The notes under the pieces were generated by a model, which was given only the letters and a program-made list of their open reading frames with translations, did no database searches and was not told the origin of the DNA. The position numbers and the translations under genes are program-made. Positions 1-11,888 of a stretch of 64,000 nt of DNA are shown here, one piece after another. Origin of the DNA: Branchiostoma belcheri (taxonomy: Eukaryota > Chordata > Leptocardii > Amphioxiformes > Branchiostomatidae); contig NW_017804254.1 of assembly GCF_001625305.1 (NCBI RefSeq), positions 395,501 to 459,500 of the forward strand, read 5' to 3'. Positions within the stretch are counted from its first letter, which is position 1, and each line of letters starts with the position of its first letter.

Positions 1-189
1 TTTTAATGTATTTTTTTACACACATCAGCCATGTTCACACCGCTATAATTAAGTGACGTGAGGTTGTCCATTTTTCGCCGACCGCTATAATTTCCAACCG
101 CATTTTTAAATGGATTTACAGTATCAGCTGCATTCCATGATAGGACTATTCAAGCTTGTGATATATGTAATGCAGAACGGCAGAAATAC

Positions 190-395
190 AGGCAGATATC
201 GATTATGCAAATGAAGACTCAATTTGCATAATTAACGAGAAAATGTTATAATTACATAGTGGTAATGTCTGGAATTTCATACTTGGGATATTTGAAAGTT
301 ATTTGAAGGTGAACATTATTAAACATAATTTATTCAAATAAGGACCTCATTTGCATAATTTATGAGGACATGCTATAATGGCATGCATTGATAAG
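190..395. repeat. AT-rich dispersed repeat with 'atgcaaat/atttgcat' motifs
   Basis: Pairs of opposed 'attatgcaaat' and 'atttgcataatt' words about 25 bases apart occur twice here (about 207-233 and 335-362). The same paired words occur in the larger repeat copies near 6330 and 21720-21880, so this is probably a fragment of that family. The rest of 1-772 is SLC6 intron with nothing else recognised. Confidence 0.5.
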
Positions 396-772
396 ATAAG
401 ACTGTCTTCTGGTGTAGAATATGATCAACAGATATAATTGATGCAATATAGGATCCTATTCGCACAATCAGGGGGATTAATCTATAATTTCTTAGTCATA
501 AAGGCTAACATCAGTTGGCGAAGGTATGAGATCGTGGAACTCTAGTTGGTGTTACATTTGTAGAATGTATCTGGAAATGAAGGGATTCCTCACATTGCTT
601 ATTTTTAGGCTGTTCCAAATGCATCAACTATAAACTGATGACGAAAATGTGCTATCAAATGTCAGTAAATGTCAATATCAGACAGATTTCCTCATCCAGA
701 ATATTTTTGTGTTGCCATCCTGAAATTGCATTGAATGCTTTTAAGGACTGTACATGTGTAACTGTTACTCAC

Positions 773-3700
773 AGTATAGGTAGGTGAGTGCCACGCACTC
801 CAGTAAGATGAAGATGTAGGGTTGAATCAGGGCGTTGTAGCTGTCTGCCACAGTCAGAAGGTAAACTCCTCCCTGTTGTAAGCAAAATGTTTACCATTCA
901 GATACATAACTGTCAGTCTCAGAGCTCACACTGTTGTACATTAGAGGTATAAGGACCACTTAGGCATGAATATTCACTAGGGTATTATATGGGGCTGAGA
1001 GATGATCAAATTACAACTCTAAATCTGTGACTTCAATATGGACTGTTCTAACTTAAAGCCTAACACACATTGTGCCACCAGACTTTAATCATTAAGGATA
1101 TTGAGATCGTCTCTCACACACAACCAGTAGCTATCTTCCCTTGTCTATTTATCATGTCTATGAGTATCAGACACCTTTATCAGAGCTTCTGACTGGAGTG
1201 CTGCTTCTCACTGCAATATTTAAGTAGCCAACATAGGTGGTGCTTTTTGTGATGAGAAAACAATGCCAAATGTGGCTAAGTTCTTGCCGCAAAAGTGCTA
1301 ACTATACATTTGTAGATAGCGGTGAGAAGCAGCAATCCAGTCAAAAGCTCTGTAGAAGGTGTCTGATAGACCTCAAAATGCAAGAAAGGTGAAGGAACAA
1401 CTGGTATGTGTATAAGAAAATCCCAAAATAGTTTATGTTCTATCAAGGATGTTAAAATCACGAGCTTGATTCTAACCTCCTAAGGGGTTCTTTTACACCC
1501 TGTTCATACGAGACTTATATTTAGCGGTTTCAACCGGTTTTTCAAAAACTGGTTTTTATTTAACCTGGTGTGAACGCAAATTAACCGGTTTTTTAGGGGT
1601 TTAAATCCGATTTTCAAAAACCACCTTGGGAGTTTTTGAGGGGTTTTTCCACCGAAAAACCTGGTCTGAACGCTAAGGGTTTATTGAACCGGTTTTTGCG
1701 TCATAATTCTGGGGTCACGGGGTCAGCATCCTGGCCGTGTGCGACCTCCAAAGCTTTTTTGATCGCGCTGTTTAGACTGTTTCCACTGTTTTTCCACGGT
1801 TTCTCTTCATTTTTACGATGGAATCAGCCAATGCAACCTGGTCGGTGGACGAGACGCTCCCGATACGTATTTTTGGAGAGCAGGAGTTGATCGCCGAATT
1901 CGAAAAAGCTGGGGGGAGGGCTCTATTGAGGTCTCTACCGAAACAAAAATGTTGGAGGAGCCTGGTAATGGCCGATTAACCGGATATTCGCTGGACAGGG
2001 TTTTTGAAAAACCGGTTTTGTAAGTCTGGTGTGAACGCGACAGGTTTTTGCCGGGTTAATTATTTAGCGGTTTCAACCAGTTTATATAAGTCTGGTATGA
2101 ACAGGGTCTTAGCGTTCAATCATTATGATTTGCATGTGAAGTAGAGCTGTCACCTGTGTGACGTAGGGCAGTCCTAACAGGAAGAACAGGAAGCAGACGG
2201 CAGCAGTCATCACACCGTGGAGGCGCGTCCTCTTACTCAGCAGCCCAGACTCCCTGCCTGGGAAGTTCTTGATCAGTCCCTCAGGGATGAGGTCCATCAG
2301 GGAAGTGATGACAGTCTCCACCAGAACAAGCTGGGGAAGAAAGATAGGTCGCCGAAATATTTTAACCACGAGTGCTGACATTAATCACTTTGTGTCATAA
2401 AAAAAACTGAAGCAGACTTTGTGTTTTCTCTAAATATTACCATCTCTACACTAATGATGAACATAACATGTTTGTGTGACATGATCATGTATGGTATTGG
2501 TTTGAATATGCATGCTAGAACAGGAAACCTTCAAGAAATTCTTTCAGCCACTGTAATTAACATGAACTTGTACTGTCCCTCAATCCATCAGAATAAGTAA
2601 GACAGGCTCAGTCAGCCTGGGTCACAACTACATGTATGTCAAAAAGACATGTTTACAAAGCACATGCTTCTTTACATGAAATGCATAATTTGCTAGAATA
2701 CCTGTATACAGCATTTAACATTGGTGTAAGAAATATGTCTGTCCATCTCACCAAGGTTTGAAACTCCATCCCCACGTTACCATACTATTAGTATCTATGA
2801 CCCGCTTTACATATGGGAAAAACCTGACAGGACAAAACTGTGCACGCAACGAAAACTGCATAGGTCAAATTTTTCCTGCATATAAATCGGCCTGCATTGA
2901 CATTCAGATCATATGACAGCCCTCTAAGTAATGTCGAATAGAACTGTGACTGTTTGGTGTGCAGTTTTCGTACAGTCAGGTGTGTACACAGTTTTCATAC
3001 TGTCAGGTTTTTGTCCATGTGTATATCGGTAAATCAACCACTGACCTGACTTCCATACGTCAGCAGGACCAGGGTCAGGAAGAACAGAGCAGCCCAGGAC
3101 GACCCCACGGGGAGGTGCGAAAATACCGTCACCATGGTAACATAGACAAGATCAGGCCCTGCAGGGTAGGAAGTCAACAATCATATCGTTAACACTTTAA
3201 GAAGTATATTACTCATAAAACCTGTATAGTTTATACAACTGCTCATTGTACTCTTTATAAATATAGTATAGAGTAGCTAATAGAACATACTTGTAGAGGT
3301 GTACTAGTTCTTAGTCAGTACATGTAGTAATTTATTCAACATTATGCCAGACATAGTACCCGTTGAACCTATATGTAGAATTTTGAACCATACCAGCTAG
3401 TAATCTTATTATCTGCCATACTTTGTACCTGTTACAATGTGGGGGAAGATTGACAGGCAGAATTGACATAGAGGAGTCATAGAGGAGTCAATAAGGTCAG
3501 ACACAGAAAATGGGGTGAACTTAAGAGTACACTGTAGGTTTACAGCATGTGATTTACAGGCAGAATAACAGGAGTCAGCAGGTCAGACACAAAAAATGGG
3601 GTGATCTTGAAAGTCACAAAAACCCAAAACCAAAATAAAGTCACAAATACCCCTGTTGTCTGAAATAGCCAGCTTTTTTAGATACAGTGAATGAATAAAT

Positions 3701-6700
3701 GGATCACAGTCATTTTGCTGCTCATAGCTTCAATTGGAATGCCCAGTAATGTTGGGAGCATGTGGTGGGAGATACGTGGTGATGACAGTACGACATCTAG
3801 TGGATATTTGGCACTTTTCCTACCTGCGGTGACCACTTCACTAATGTCCACCCCCAGTTGATGTGCGAGGAAACCCAGGAATCCAAAAATCGTCACCGCA
3901 CAAAACAACACCATTAGGAAATCGATGAGGATGACAAGAACTGCGTCCCTGGGGGAGGAAAAGGCAGAGTTTATATGATACAACGTTAAACCTGTGAAAA
4001 TATGGTTACATATCTATAACAACTCAACTTACTCAAGCTATGTTTCGATAACCCTAACCCTATGTTGGATGGTAGGGATGTTGAAACATTGGGGCATGAC
4101 ACCATAGGGGTGTCAGAGCACCGGTGTCAGAACATAGGGGTGTCAGAACATAGGGGTGTCAGAACATAGGGGTGTCAGAACATAGGGGTGTCGGAACATA
4201 GGGGTGTCAGAACATAGGGGTGTCAGAGCATAGGGGTGTCAGAGCATAGGGGTGTCAGAACATAGGGGTGTCAGAACATAGGGGTGTCAGAACATAGGGG
4301 TGTCAGAGCATAGGGGTGTCAGAACATAGTGGTGTCAGAGCTTAGGGGTGTCAGAACATAGTGGTGTCAGAGCTTAGGGGTGTCAGAACATAGTGGTGTC
4401 AGAGCATAGTGGTGTCAGAACACGGGTGTCAGAGCATAGGGGTGTCAGAACATAGGGGTGTCAGAACATAGTGGTGTCAGAGCATAGGGGTGTCAGAACA
4501 TAGTGGTGTCAGAGCATAGGGGTGTCAGAACACGGGTGTCAGAGCATAGGGGTGTCGGAACATAGGGGTGTCAGAACATAGGGGTGTCAGAACATAGGGG
4601 TGTCAGAACACGGGTGTCAGAGCATAGGGGCGTCATCAGAACATAGGACTCTCCCCAAAAAATAGAAATGATAAGAAACAGCTTTCTTGTCAACTATGTC
4701 TCCCCCATTTTAGTTAGTCTAAATATGAGGTGTTGTAAGTGAGTTACCTGTGATTGCTGTACAGTAACATCAACATTACCTGAGGACATTGTTGTGGAAA
4801 CGGTTGTAGGAAGCCAATGTTGTGTAACCTCCATGACCCAGGCTCAATCGGTGAACAATGGCCGTTATCACAGTGTAGAAATAAGAACTACTCTGTAAAT
4901 ACAAGGCATAAACATGATTTGAAAAAAACTGTTGACAACCACAACTACCGGGTATGCAAATCCAAGAAGCTAAAAGTTTTTTATTTTTAATTTCTAGTTT
5001 TTGTTCTGTCCAAATATACTTTAAAGTTCGGACTCTTCGATTAGTAAATTATAGTCTTCAGCCTAAAAAGATCAGATAACATTAATAACTTCCTGTTGTT
5101 CATCATTGCTCACATGTAGCAACATCAATCTTTAGTCAAATGATGGTATGACAATTTACCCGTGTCGGCGCGGGCCACAGCAGGAAAGCAATCCCATCAG
5201 TTGCTCCGGGTAGAGTCACAGCACGGAGGAACATGACGATGGTGAAAAACATGGGCAGAAGAGTTGTGACATAGGCAGCCTGGAATAACAAGGAATAAAA
5301 TCAAAATGTGTTCCTTTGAGTTGCTGAGAAGCTGTGATATGACCCACTCTTTCGGGGATCTGGAATGTTTATAAGCTACCACCATACACAGTTTCATTTA
5401 TTCATTTGTAATATGGCTCAAAAGTGAAGGAACAATGCCTTTTGCAAATATGTACATTGTGTAACAGTTGGGGGTTTATAGGCGCTACCAACTGACCCAG
5501 CCAATGGGTCTAGACCTTTTAGCTCACTCAGTTGGAGCATCTGACTGTGGCCCGGGAGCCGTGAGTTCAAATCCGGCCCGGGACCAAGGGGTTTTTATCT
5601 GTTTCTACTGTCTCCTCCTGGTTTCTTACACTGGTTCCCACACCGGGAATCGAACCCGGGCCTTGGCGGTGAGAGCGCCAAATCCTAACCACTAGACCAT
5701 ATGGGTAATTTGTACTGTAAATCATGATTTTTTCATGGTACTTTTAGATTTGCAGTTTTCGCAGTCTGTATCGCAAACTTATAATAACTGTGAACAAATA
5801 ATTTGCCAGCTTTCTTTTTGCTGCACCATGAACCTATAGTTCTGCAAACATGTACATTTTTCTCAGACTGCGAACTTTTCTTACCATGTGCATAAAGTGA
5901 TTTATCGTACTATTATGTACATTGCCAGGATAAGAATGGCAAAAAAAAAAGAATATCAGAAATCAGGGAAAATGTTATTCTTTCCCCCTATGGGGCATCC
6001 AGAAATACAATATATATTTAAAGGTTAACTGAAAGGTAATACAACCTTTCCCAGAGACTTGACACCAAAGCTGAGACCAAGCACCACCAGTAGCCATGCA
6101 AGGAAGAGGCATCCTGCTAGGGGGCCTCGCACAGCTCCCATGTTGTGGATACCTTCACTCAGTTGGAGGACATAATTGCTGGTAGATTGAAAAAATGTCA
6201 AAATTTAAGTAAGGGAAATTAGGTAAAAGTACCACATTGCATTCCTGCCCCCATGTCCTCCATGCTGGTGCTCACGACCTCACAATTTTGAAATGTCCTA
6301 TCATGGAATGAAGCAGATTTAAAGAATTTTGTCATTAATTATGTAAATTAGATTCTCATTTGCATAATTGTCATCTAATTATGTCAAGCATCACTTAAGC
6401 TATATACATGCCATAAAGAACGACAATCCATCAAACGGTTCTTGAGTTATCCTACTTCAAACATTTTCAACAAATGCCCCTGCAGTTCCCAAACAAGCTG
6501 CCAAAATCAGAAGTTCTGTTGCAGTACCATAACAAGCTGCCAGGGGGCCCAAAATCTAATCATTCTAAAGTCTCATCAATACCTACCAACCTACCACATA
6601 TTAAGACAATCCATCAAAGCCTTTTCAAGTTATCATGTTCACACATACACACAGACACACACACCTTTGTCAGCAAAACAGAATAATCAATCATGAGCAG

Positions 6701-8473
6701 CAAATGTAGGTATTTTCATTGTTTACTTTCTGTACTCCATTGCTGAGGTCTCCAGACCACCGCAAATCAGGTGTGTGAAGTTGTATGGTTCATTATAGTC
6801 ATACTCCTGAACCTCCTCAACACATCCACTCACTGAACAGATTTGATTAATAATCCACAGTGGCTTCCATGCAATCAAAGCTGCTTCTAAGGCATAACAA
6901 TACTACCATTACGTACAGTAACATTACTTCTGCAAAAGAAAGATTTGTCTTGAACTTCAGAACATTTTGCTTGAGCCTTGTTTCATTATGCTATTTTCAG
7001 TTTTGAAATCCTAGGAACATTCAACTGTTAGTACTCCCTATTTGGCTAGATTTTACTACTTTTCAGCCAGCAATGTTATTCTGATCAAGACTACTTCTTA
7101 GACTAAAGGTTGTATACTGACTGTGATTCAGCTCTCAGTCAATCATAATGAAACTCACTGCAATTTGGCGTGTTCCAGTAGTTGTCACATGATGCTGTAC
7201 TGCTCAGGTCCCCAGGCACATAGAACATGTAGTATAGCATCTCTGCCAAGAGGCTGTTGTGGTAGATACAATAGATGGCAGACATAACCACCATGCCTAC
7301 CCCAATTCCTGCAAGGGGTGGAAGGTCATCAATGCAGCACCAATGTCAAATACACATGAAGAAAAAATTCTTGAACAGTCAAATTGAACAAGGGGATTGC
7401 AATTTAATCAGGTACATTTGTATTACACCACTTCTGAACTCCTCCACATACTGCCCACTTACTTCCACGTCATGGCACATGCTAGGTTACCTGGAGACTT
7501 CCCTGTCAATCAACTGTCAAAATCACCCACCTGGCAAATAACTAAAGGACAAGCAGATACATTTTTGTACACACACCAACAACTCAACCACCTAAAACAA
7601 AACTTCCACACCTGGTAGTACTGTAGCAACTCTATGATCCATCCAGCTGACAACACCCATGGCTTAAATATCTCCCAACAACCACACCACCTCCGAGTCA
7701 ATGGAAACCGGATGTTATTCAGGGATGGCTGAATGCGACTTACCCTGCAGTATGGGCACCCCTCTCCATGCACGGATCGGTCCCTGTGACGTGTACTGTC
7801 CCAGTGCCATCTCCAGGTAAACAATGGGGAAACCGACGAAAATTTGCGAGAAGAAGTACGCAAGGAGAAAGAAACCTGGTGAGGTAAAGAAGACACAGAG
7901 CAGGCAAGTTGTACATCTACAGCAATGAGCATCATATATTTACCTACATAGGCTGAATAGGTTTTGCTTTAGTAAGCTCGGGTTCAGGAATGTTAAAAAA
8001 TGATGGTGAACTAAAGATGAACAGGAAAACAAAGTTTGGGAGAAAAGTCAACTTGACACATAAAGCCAAAGGGAACAAATATAGTCAGATTGCAAGTTTT
8101 ACTTCCTGAAATCTGTTTTCACCTTATCCCTTTACTTAACTTTTACTTAAAATATCTCAGAAACAAGGAAATCAGAAACAAGGAAATACATGAAATAATA
8201 GCGTTACCACCCGCCTCCGTTCCGGTAAATAAGATACGGCATCGCCCACAGATATCCCGCACCAACACCATAGCCGACACTGGCCAGGATGGACTCAAAG
8301 TTACAGGACCAGTTCCCGCGCTCCGCGCTCTCCTCTGTACAGCCGTCGTCACAGCAGCAGCAGCAGGGCGTGGTGCCCGTGTCGCTGGGTTCCACCACGA
8401 TCACGTGCTGTTGTTGCTGTAGTGGGGCTGCTGTTGGAGCCATTGGAATGGTTTCTTCAACTTTGGAAGCCAT
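773..8473 (-). CDS. Divergent SLC6-family (neurotransmitter:sodium symporter-like) transporter, 3' end outside window
   Basis: Ten coding exons read on the minus strand: 8473-8211 (or 8208), 7875-7744, 7308-7159, 6832-6727, 6178-6046, 5279-5160, 4892-4780, 3948-3824, 3158-3046, 2330-2154 and 872-773 (the last is the eleventh block). All have GT/AG borders and, except at the first junction, matching phases. The order of motifs follows the SLC6 fold: TM1 ending NGGG, then [17 protein letters not shown] (TM2), GIGVGMV (TM3), a Cys-containing loop ([11 protein letters not shown]), TM4-5, [32 protein letters not shown] (TM6), GVDI after TM7, GPDLVY (TM8), [14 protein letters not shown] (TM9-10) and [16 protein letters not shown]. 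The remaining C-terminal segments lie left of base 773. A 5'UTR splice acceptor (8482-8483) sits just before the ATG. Family membership is clear; substrate is not assignable. Several positions that bind Na+ or form gates in LeuT are replaced (see findings), so transport mechanism is uncertain. Confidence 0.92.
1168..1365. repeat. Small foldback repeat
   Basis: A roughly 47-base arm at 1168-1214 returns as its reverse complement, with a few mismatches, at 1319-1364. The 100-base loop contains 'gtagccaacataggtggtgc' and 'aatgtggctaagtt'. A related loop plus one arm is found at about 13315-13450 in the lysozyme gene, so this is a dispersed family. Confidence 0.7.
1496..2108. mobile_element. Harbinger-like MITE, 613 bp, in SLC6 intron
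   Basis: Terminal inverted repeats ACCCTGTTCATAC start at 1497 and end (as reverse complement) at 2107, followed inward on both sides by AGACTTATAT-like and 'tttagcggtttcaacc' sequence. TTA flanks both ends (1493-1495 and 2109-2111), which fits the 3-bp TWA duplication of PIF/Harbinger elements. The interior is rich in short ACCGGTTTT motifs in both orientations and encodes no recognisable transposase, so it would be non-autonomous. The superfamily call rests only on the duplication size and is tentative. Confidence 0.7.
4103..4640. repeat. 16-bp minisatellite, about 33 copies
   Basis: Head-to-tail copies of GGGGTGTCAGAACATA with variants (AGAGCATA, AGTGGTGTC, and a shortened 'cacgggtgtcag'). 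Between about 4325 and 4420 alternating variant units make a 32-bp higher-order period. It sits in the SLC6 intron between the exons at 3824-3948 and 4780-4892 and does not touch a splice site. Confidence 0.95.
5506..5586 (+). other. tRNA-like sequence (degenerate tRNA or SINE head)
   Basis: TAGCTCACTCAGTTGGAGCA resembles a D-arm with box A, and GAGTTCAAATCC resembles box B at a tRNA-like distance. The T-stem does not pair well and no confident anticodon arm can be drawn. It ends CCCGGGACCA and lies 48 bases before the oppositely oriented tRNA-Glu copy. Confidence 0.5.
5635..5706 (-). tRNA. tRNA-Glu (CTC) copy
   Basis: The reverse complement folds as a 72-nt tRNA. It has a D-arm TGGTCTAGTGGTTAGGA, an anticodon stem TGGCG/CGCCA with loop CTCTCAC (anticodon CTC, Glu), and a T-arm CCCGGGTTCGATTCCCGGT with a perfect box B. 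The acceptor stem pairs at positions 2-7 (CCCATA with TGTGGG) but position 1 is A opposite A. The bases after the discriminator read CCA in the genome, which eukaryotic tRNA genes do not normally encode and which may mark retroposition of a mature tRNA. It could be a working gene or a tRNA-derived element; no clear T-run terminator follows within the first bases. Confidence 0.75.
6297..6680. repeat. Dispersed repeat, copy A, ending in a CA/CACAGA tract
   Basis: Shares several blocks in the same order with copy B at about 21680-22330: 'attatg..aaatt...atttgcataat', 'acaagctgccaggggg(c/a)cc', 'caatccat(c/a)...', and a terminal 'cacacagacacacac' tract. No coding capacity is recognised. It lies in an SLC6 intron. 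Confidence 0.6.
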
Positions 8474-8481
8474 TTTGTCAC
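8208..8481 (-). CDS. First coding exon of the SLC6-like gene: cytosolic N-terminus with Cys cluster plus TM1
   Basis: The exon opens after a pyrimidine-rich acceptor and starts translation at 8473 (ATG, context AAAATGG). The first about 55 residues are a soluble tail with a Gln run (residues 19-22), five consecutive cysteines (37-41) and further Cys at 45 and 57. TM1 follows from about residue 60 and ends YRNGGG, the family signature. Where SLC6 proteins normally have GNVWRFPYL this one has GYLWAMPYL, so the conserved Asn and Arg are Tyr and Ala. Both possible donors (GTGGTAAC after 8211, GTAACGC after 8208) leave two bases, whereas the next exon at 7875 needs one: a frame conflict of one base. 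Confidence 0.85.
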
Positions 8482-8489
8482 CTGAAAAA

Positions 8490-11400
8490 CAAAAAAGAGG
8501 GCCTGCATGGGGGGTAGTGATTGGAAATTATGCAAAATTACGAATTACATTTAGGTCTCAGAGCTCTTATGAACAATTACATGCTACTGATTACGTAATA
8601 CACACTGTACGATGTTTTGAGCAGCTGTCTATGGATTACAAAGACTAAAAAGGCCTGATTTATAATACACTTTACGAAAAATGGCATGCGGGCTCTCAAA
8701 AAAGAATGTCCAAAAAGTTGATACAAGAGATCTTCAAAATTACTGACCATCAACTTCAAGTTTAACTATGGTATCATGAGGCAATACCTCACCTCAAAAC
8801 TCACATAACAGTTCTCCCTCAATCCATCTTCAAATAGTTAATGGTTGGTCCCCAAACTAAACCGATATCCTTCTCCCAGAAATAATAAACCTCAATCCCA
8901 GGAGACAGGAGAGCTCACTCAATGGAAGACCAAGAAGTATGTGCCTCCTCCCCTCACATAAATACTGCTGGAAACATTATGTTGATGATAATGGCCTTGG
9001 GCTGGAAGGGGTCCTGGAATGCTCCTTGGCAAGCCCAAGTCCCCACTGACAACCAAAGCTTCAATACTACTGCATAGTATAAATGTAAGTGGCTTATAGA
9101 ACTAGTTTCTGGGTCTAGCAACTGGGTCAAGTAAACTGTAGAATACTAAATTATCACAGGGCAAACAACAGCCACTGGTCCCAGGCCAATACTGCCATTT
9201 GTCTGTTGACAGCTCTATGAAGTCCCCGCCAAAACAACAAGGGTTCAAAAACAGCCTTTTTAGCCAAATTTGAAGAATGACAGCTTTTTTTAGCCAAATT
9301 GGAAGAATGACTGATGGCCATCGGAGTTTTGGCATAATTTGTGGCCGGGGGAGTCACCCTCCCGTGGACTAAATTCTCTTCTGACCAAATCTATTCTTCC
9401 CTTCTTGCCGAATTCTACTTATAGTATCCGTACCCCCGTAGGAAGGGCTGGTGGAGGCTAATAGATAGTTTGGCACACTTTTCATAACACTTAGGCTGTG
9501 TATCTGGCACCAAGCCGTTGCGACTATTCGAAGAAAGAAGAGAAGCACTTCTACTACTACTAGTTCTAGATCTTCTTCTGTAACACCCATCTGCAAATTT
9601 GTAAGAATAAAATTTTAGCATTAACTTACTAAACTGTAACTGCACAGCTTCTATTCAGACATATTCGAACAAAAGATCAAACGCCAAGTCCTACAATGAT
9701 CGCGGCATTTGAGAGTTTTCAATATCAAGGAGCTCTTGTCTGCCTGTAAACAAAACAACATGGCTCAGGGGCTTGGCTAGCTGATCATCTAAAAATCTCA
9801 CCGATAAAGCTCGAAATCAAACTATTATGTTGACCTTACTAACCTCAACTTAGCCGCAAGGACCCCAAAACTCGCTTGCAGACTGGGAAAGTCCACCTAT
9901 ATTTAACTTCGCTGCTATCAGAGACAGACTGTTAGAATCGCTGGTTGAGTTGTTTTTCTGCCTTTTAGCAAGAGTCAGGGTCAGGCCTGGATCTCATGGG
10001 CGTGGCTTCGCCGTGTCCAACAACCTCTGCTCCGCGGGAACATGAGGGATGGGCCGTTGGTCTCAAACAACGATATCTTCTTTCTCTGCCAAGCCAAATC
10101 TCGAAGATCAGGACCGAACCCTTTCAATGGGACGACCAACACAGTTTATTTGCTAAAAGATGAGGTACAAAACAAAATCAAAATCGGAATTCAAAAGCGC
10201 ACACTGTCCTTCCACTACAAATCTATGATGGCCACCAAAAATGTACAGTCCCGAAATGCCTTCAAGTCCCCAGGCCGCCTGGAGGGAAAGTCCATTCGAT
10301 GTGCACGTGTGTGGAAGCAACGTCGCTCTCATCATGTAGCCCCAAGCTCTGTGTGTGATTTTTATATTTGCATTATTTGCACTTTATACATGTATATGCA
10401 TATGGATGAAGTTGTTTGCTTTAGAACACAGGGAAGGCGCTGTGAAAACGCCCCATACTGAAGGAAAACGCTCCTCTTCCCTTCAGTTCAATTCGATCAA
10501 CTGAGTGGCTGTTTCCCCCCACTATTTAATATTAAAGTACTATGTAAGTGATAAAAATCAATCCCTCAAAGGCATACTTGAACTTAAAAGGGACTTCATC
10601 AATCGTTTTAAATAGGCGTGCTCTGAAATCTGTGGTCAGAACAACTGGCCCTGGCAACAAGACGGATGACAAGTACATGTATGAAATCTGTCCGACGCAG
10701 GGTTCAGTAATCATCATGGACAGACATCCGTTACGTCCCGTGACAAGTACAACTTTACGCATTTGAAAGAACATATTATCATTGGAGCATAATATATTTC
10801 AATTGCACTCAATAGATAGAAGCATAGCAGATCAGAAGGAGTCTTCTGGCCAGCCCCGATTTTAACCCTTATAAGTTATCATTTCTTCCAGCAATATGAA
10901 ATGAAATGTAAGCTTTGCTTTGCTTGCAAAACAATTGCCACTCTGTAACGGCCTGGTATATATCCATTCATGTACTGCTAAAGTAGAGTCTAAGTATAGC
11001 TCCAGTCCGTCCCATAGACTTAATCCGTCCATGATCTTGTCCGTGGGGCCCCCGGTCACAAGCGGATTAGGAGAGAAGATTATACTAACAGGTTATGACA
11101 CTTATCCGTGCTGTAAATATGTCTGAGAAAAGTCGTATAGCATTTGAGTGGAAAACGATGTTCATAATTCTCAAAAGGTTAGCACATGTTGTTTGCCATA
11201 AAATGTGCCACACCACTATATACACTCTCTATATAATTGAAAGTTTATTGCAAATACATGCCCGAGGGCTAATTGCAGTTACAAACAACATAAGAAAGAA
11301 AATACAGTGGTATGTGACACTATATCTACGTCTAGCATTATAGGCCATTATACTATATTCTACAACATGCATGGTACTAGATTTACTGGGTTTGACTTCT

Positions 11401-11880
11401 TCTTTTTAGGCAGAAAAAGAGCTTTATTGCACGACAATTGCACATGGTACAATGTTTGGCAAACTACATAGAGAAAGTAACAAAAAATAAAATACAATAA
11501 ATGTGTTGAATAAGACTTAATGTCAAATAAAACGTAACGTATCTTAATTACTCAAACAATAAGGGCGTGCACAAGTCTTTGATAAAGCGTTACAGTCGAG
11601 TGGGCTAATCACAAGTTTCGGGATTTTTTCTAATAACAAAGCAGTCCTTTATATGAGTCTCTTTAACTGAAGTAGGCATTGACCTTGTCACATGTACAGG
11701 TCTGCCTTGTGACATCTCTGCCTGGTGAACCCTCGGAGGTTTATCTGAGTTCCAACATCTGCTTCTTGTCGCGGGTCGGCGAACTTTTCATCCTGGCACT
11801 ACGTCACTTTGCTTGGCTCAGGCGGAAGTAAGACTATCACATGAACAGCTGGTGCCACTGATCATGGCATCAGATACCTG
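8490..11880. other. Interval between the divergent SLC6-like and lysozyme genes
   Basis: No exon with coding support was found. It should contain the SLC6 promoter and at least one 5'UTR exon, because an acceptor precedes the SLC6 start codon, and the upstream region of the lysozyme gene. Short open frames at 10042-10461 and 10548-10766 show no family motif, no repeat and no splice structure. Confidence 0.5.
9252..9311. repeat. Short tandem duplication
   Basis: Two adjacent copies of an approximately 30-base unit containing 'tagccaaatt.gaagaatgac'. Confidence 0.7.
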
Positions 11881-11888
11881 CTGAAAGC

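Noticed and set aside
10042-10461. 139-codon plus-strand open frame between SLC6 and lysozyme genes
   Set aside because: No domain, no splice sites in frame and low coding appearance; treated as chance.
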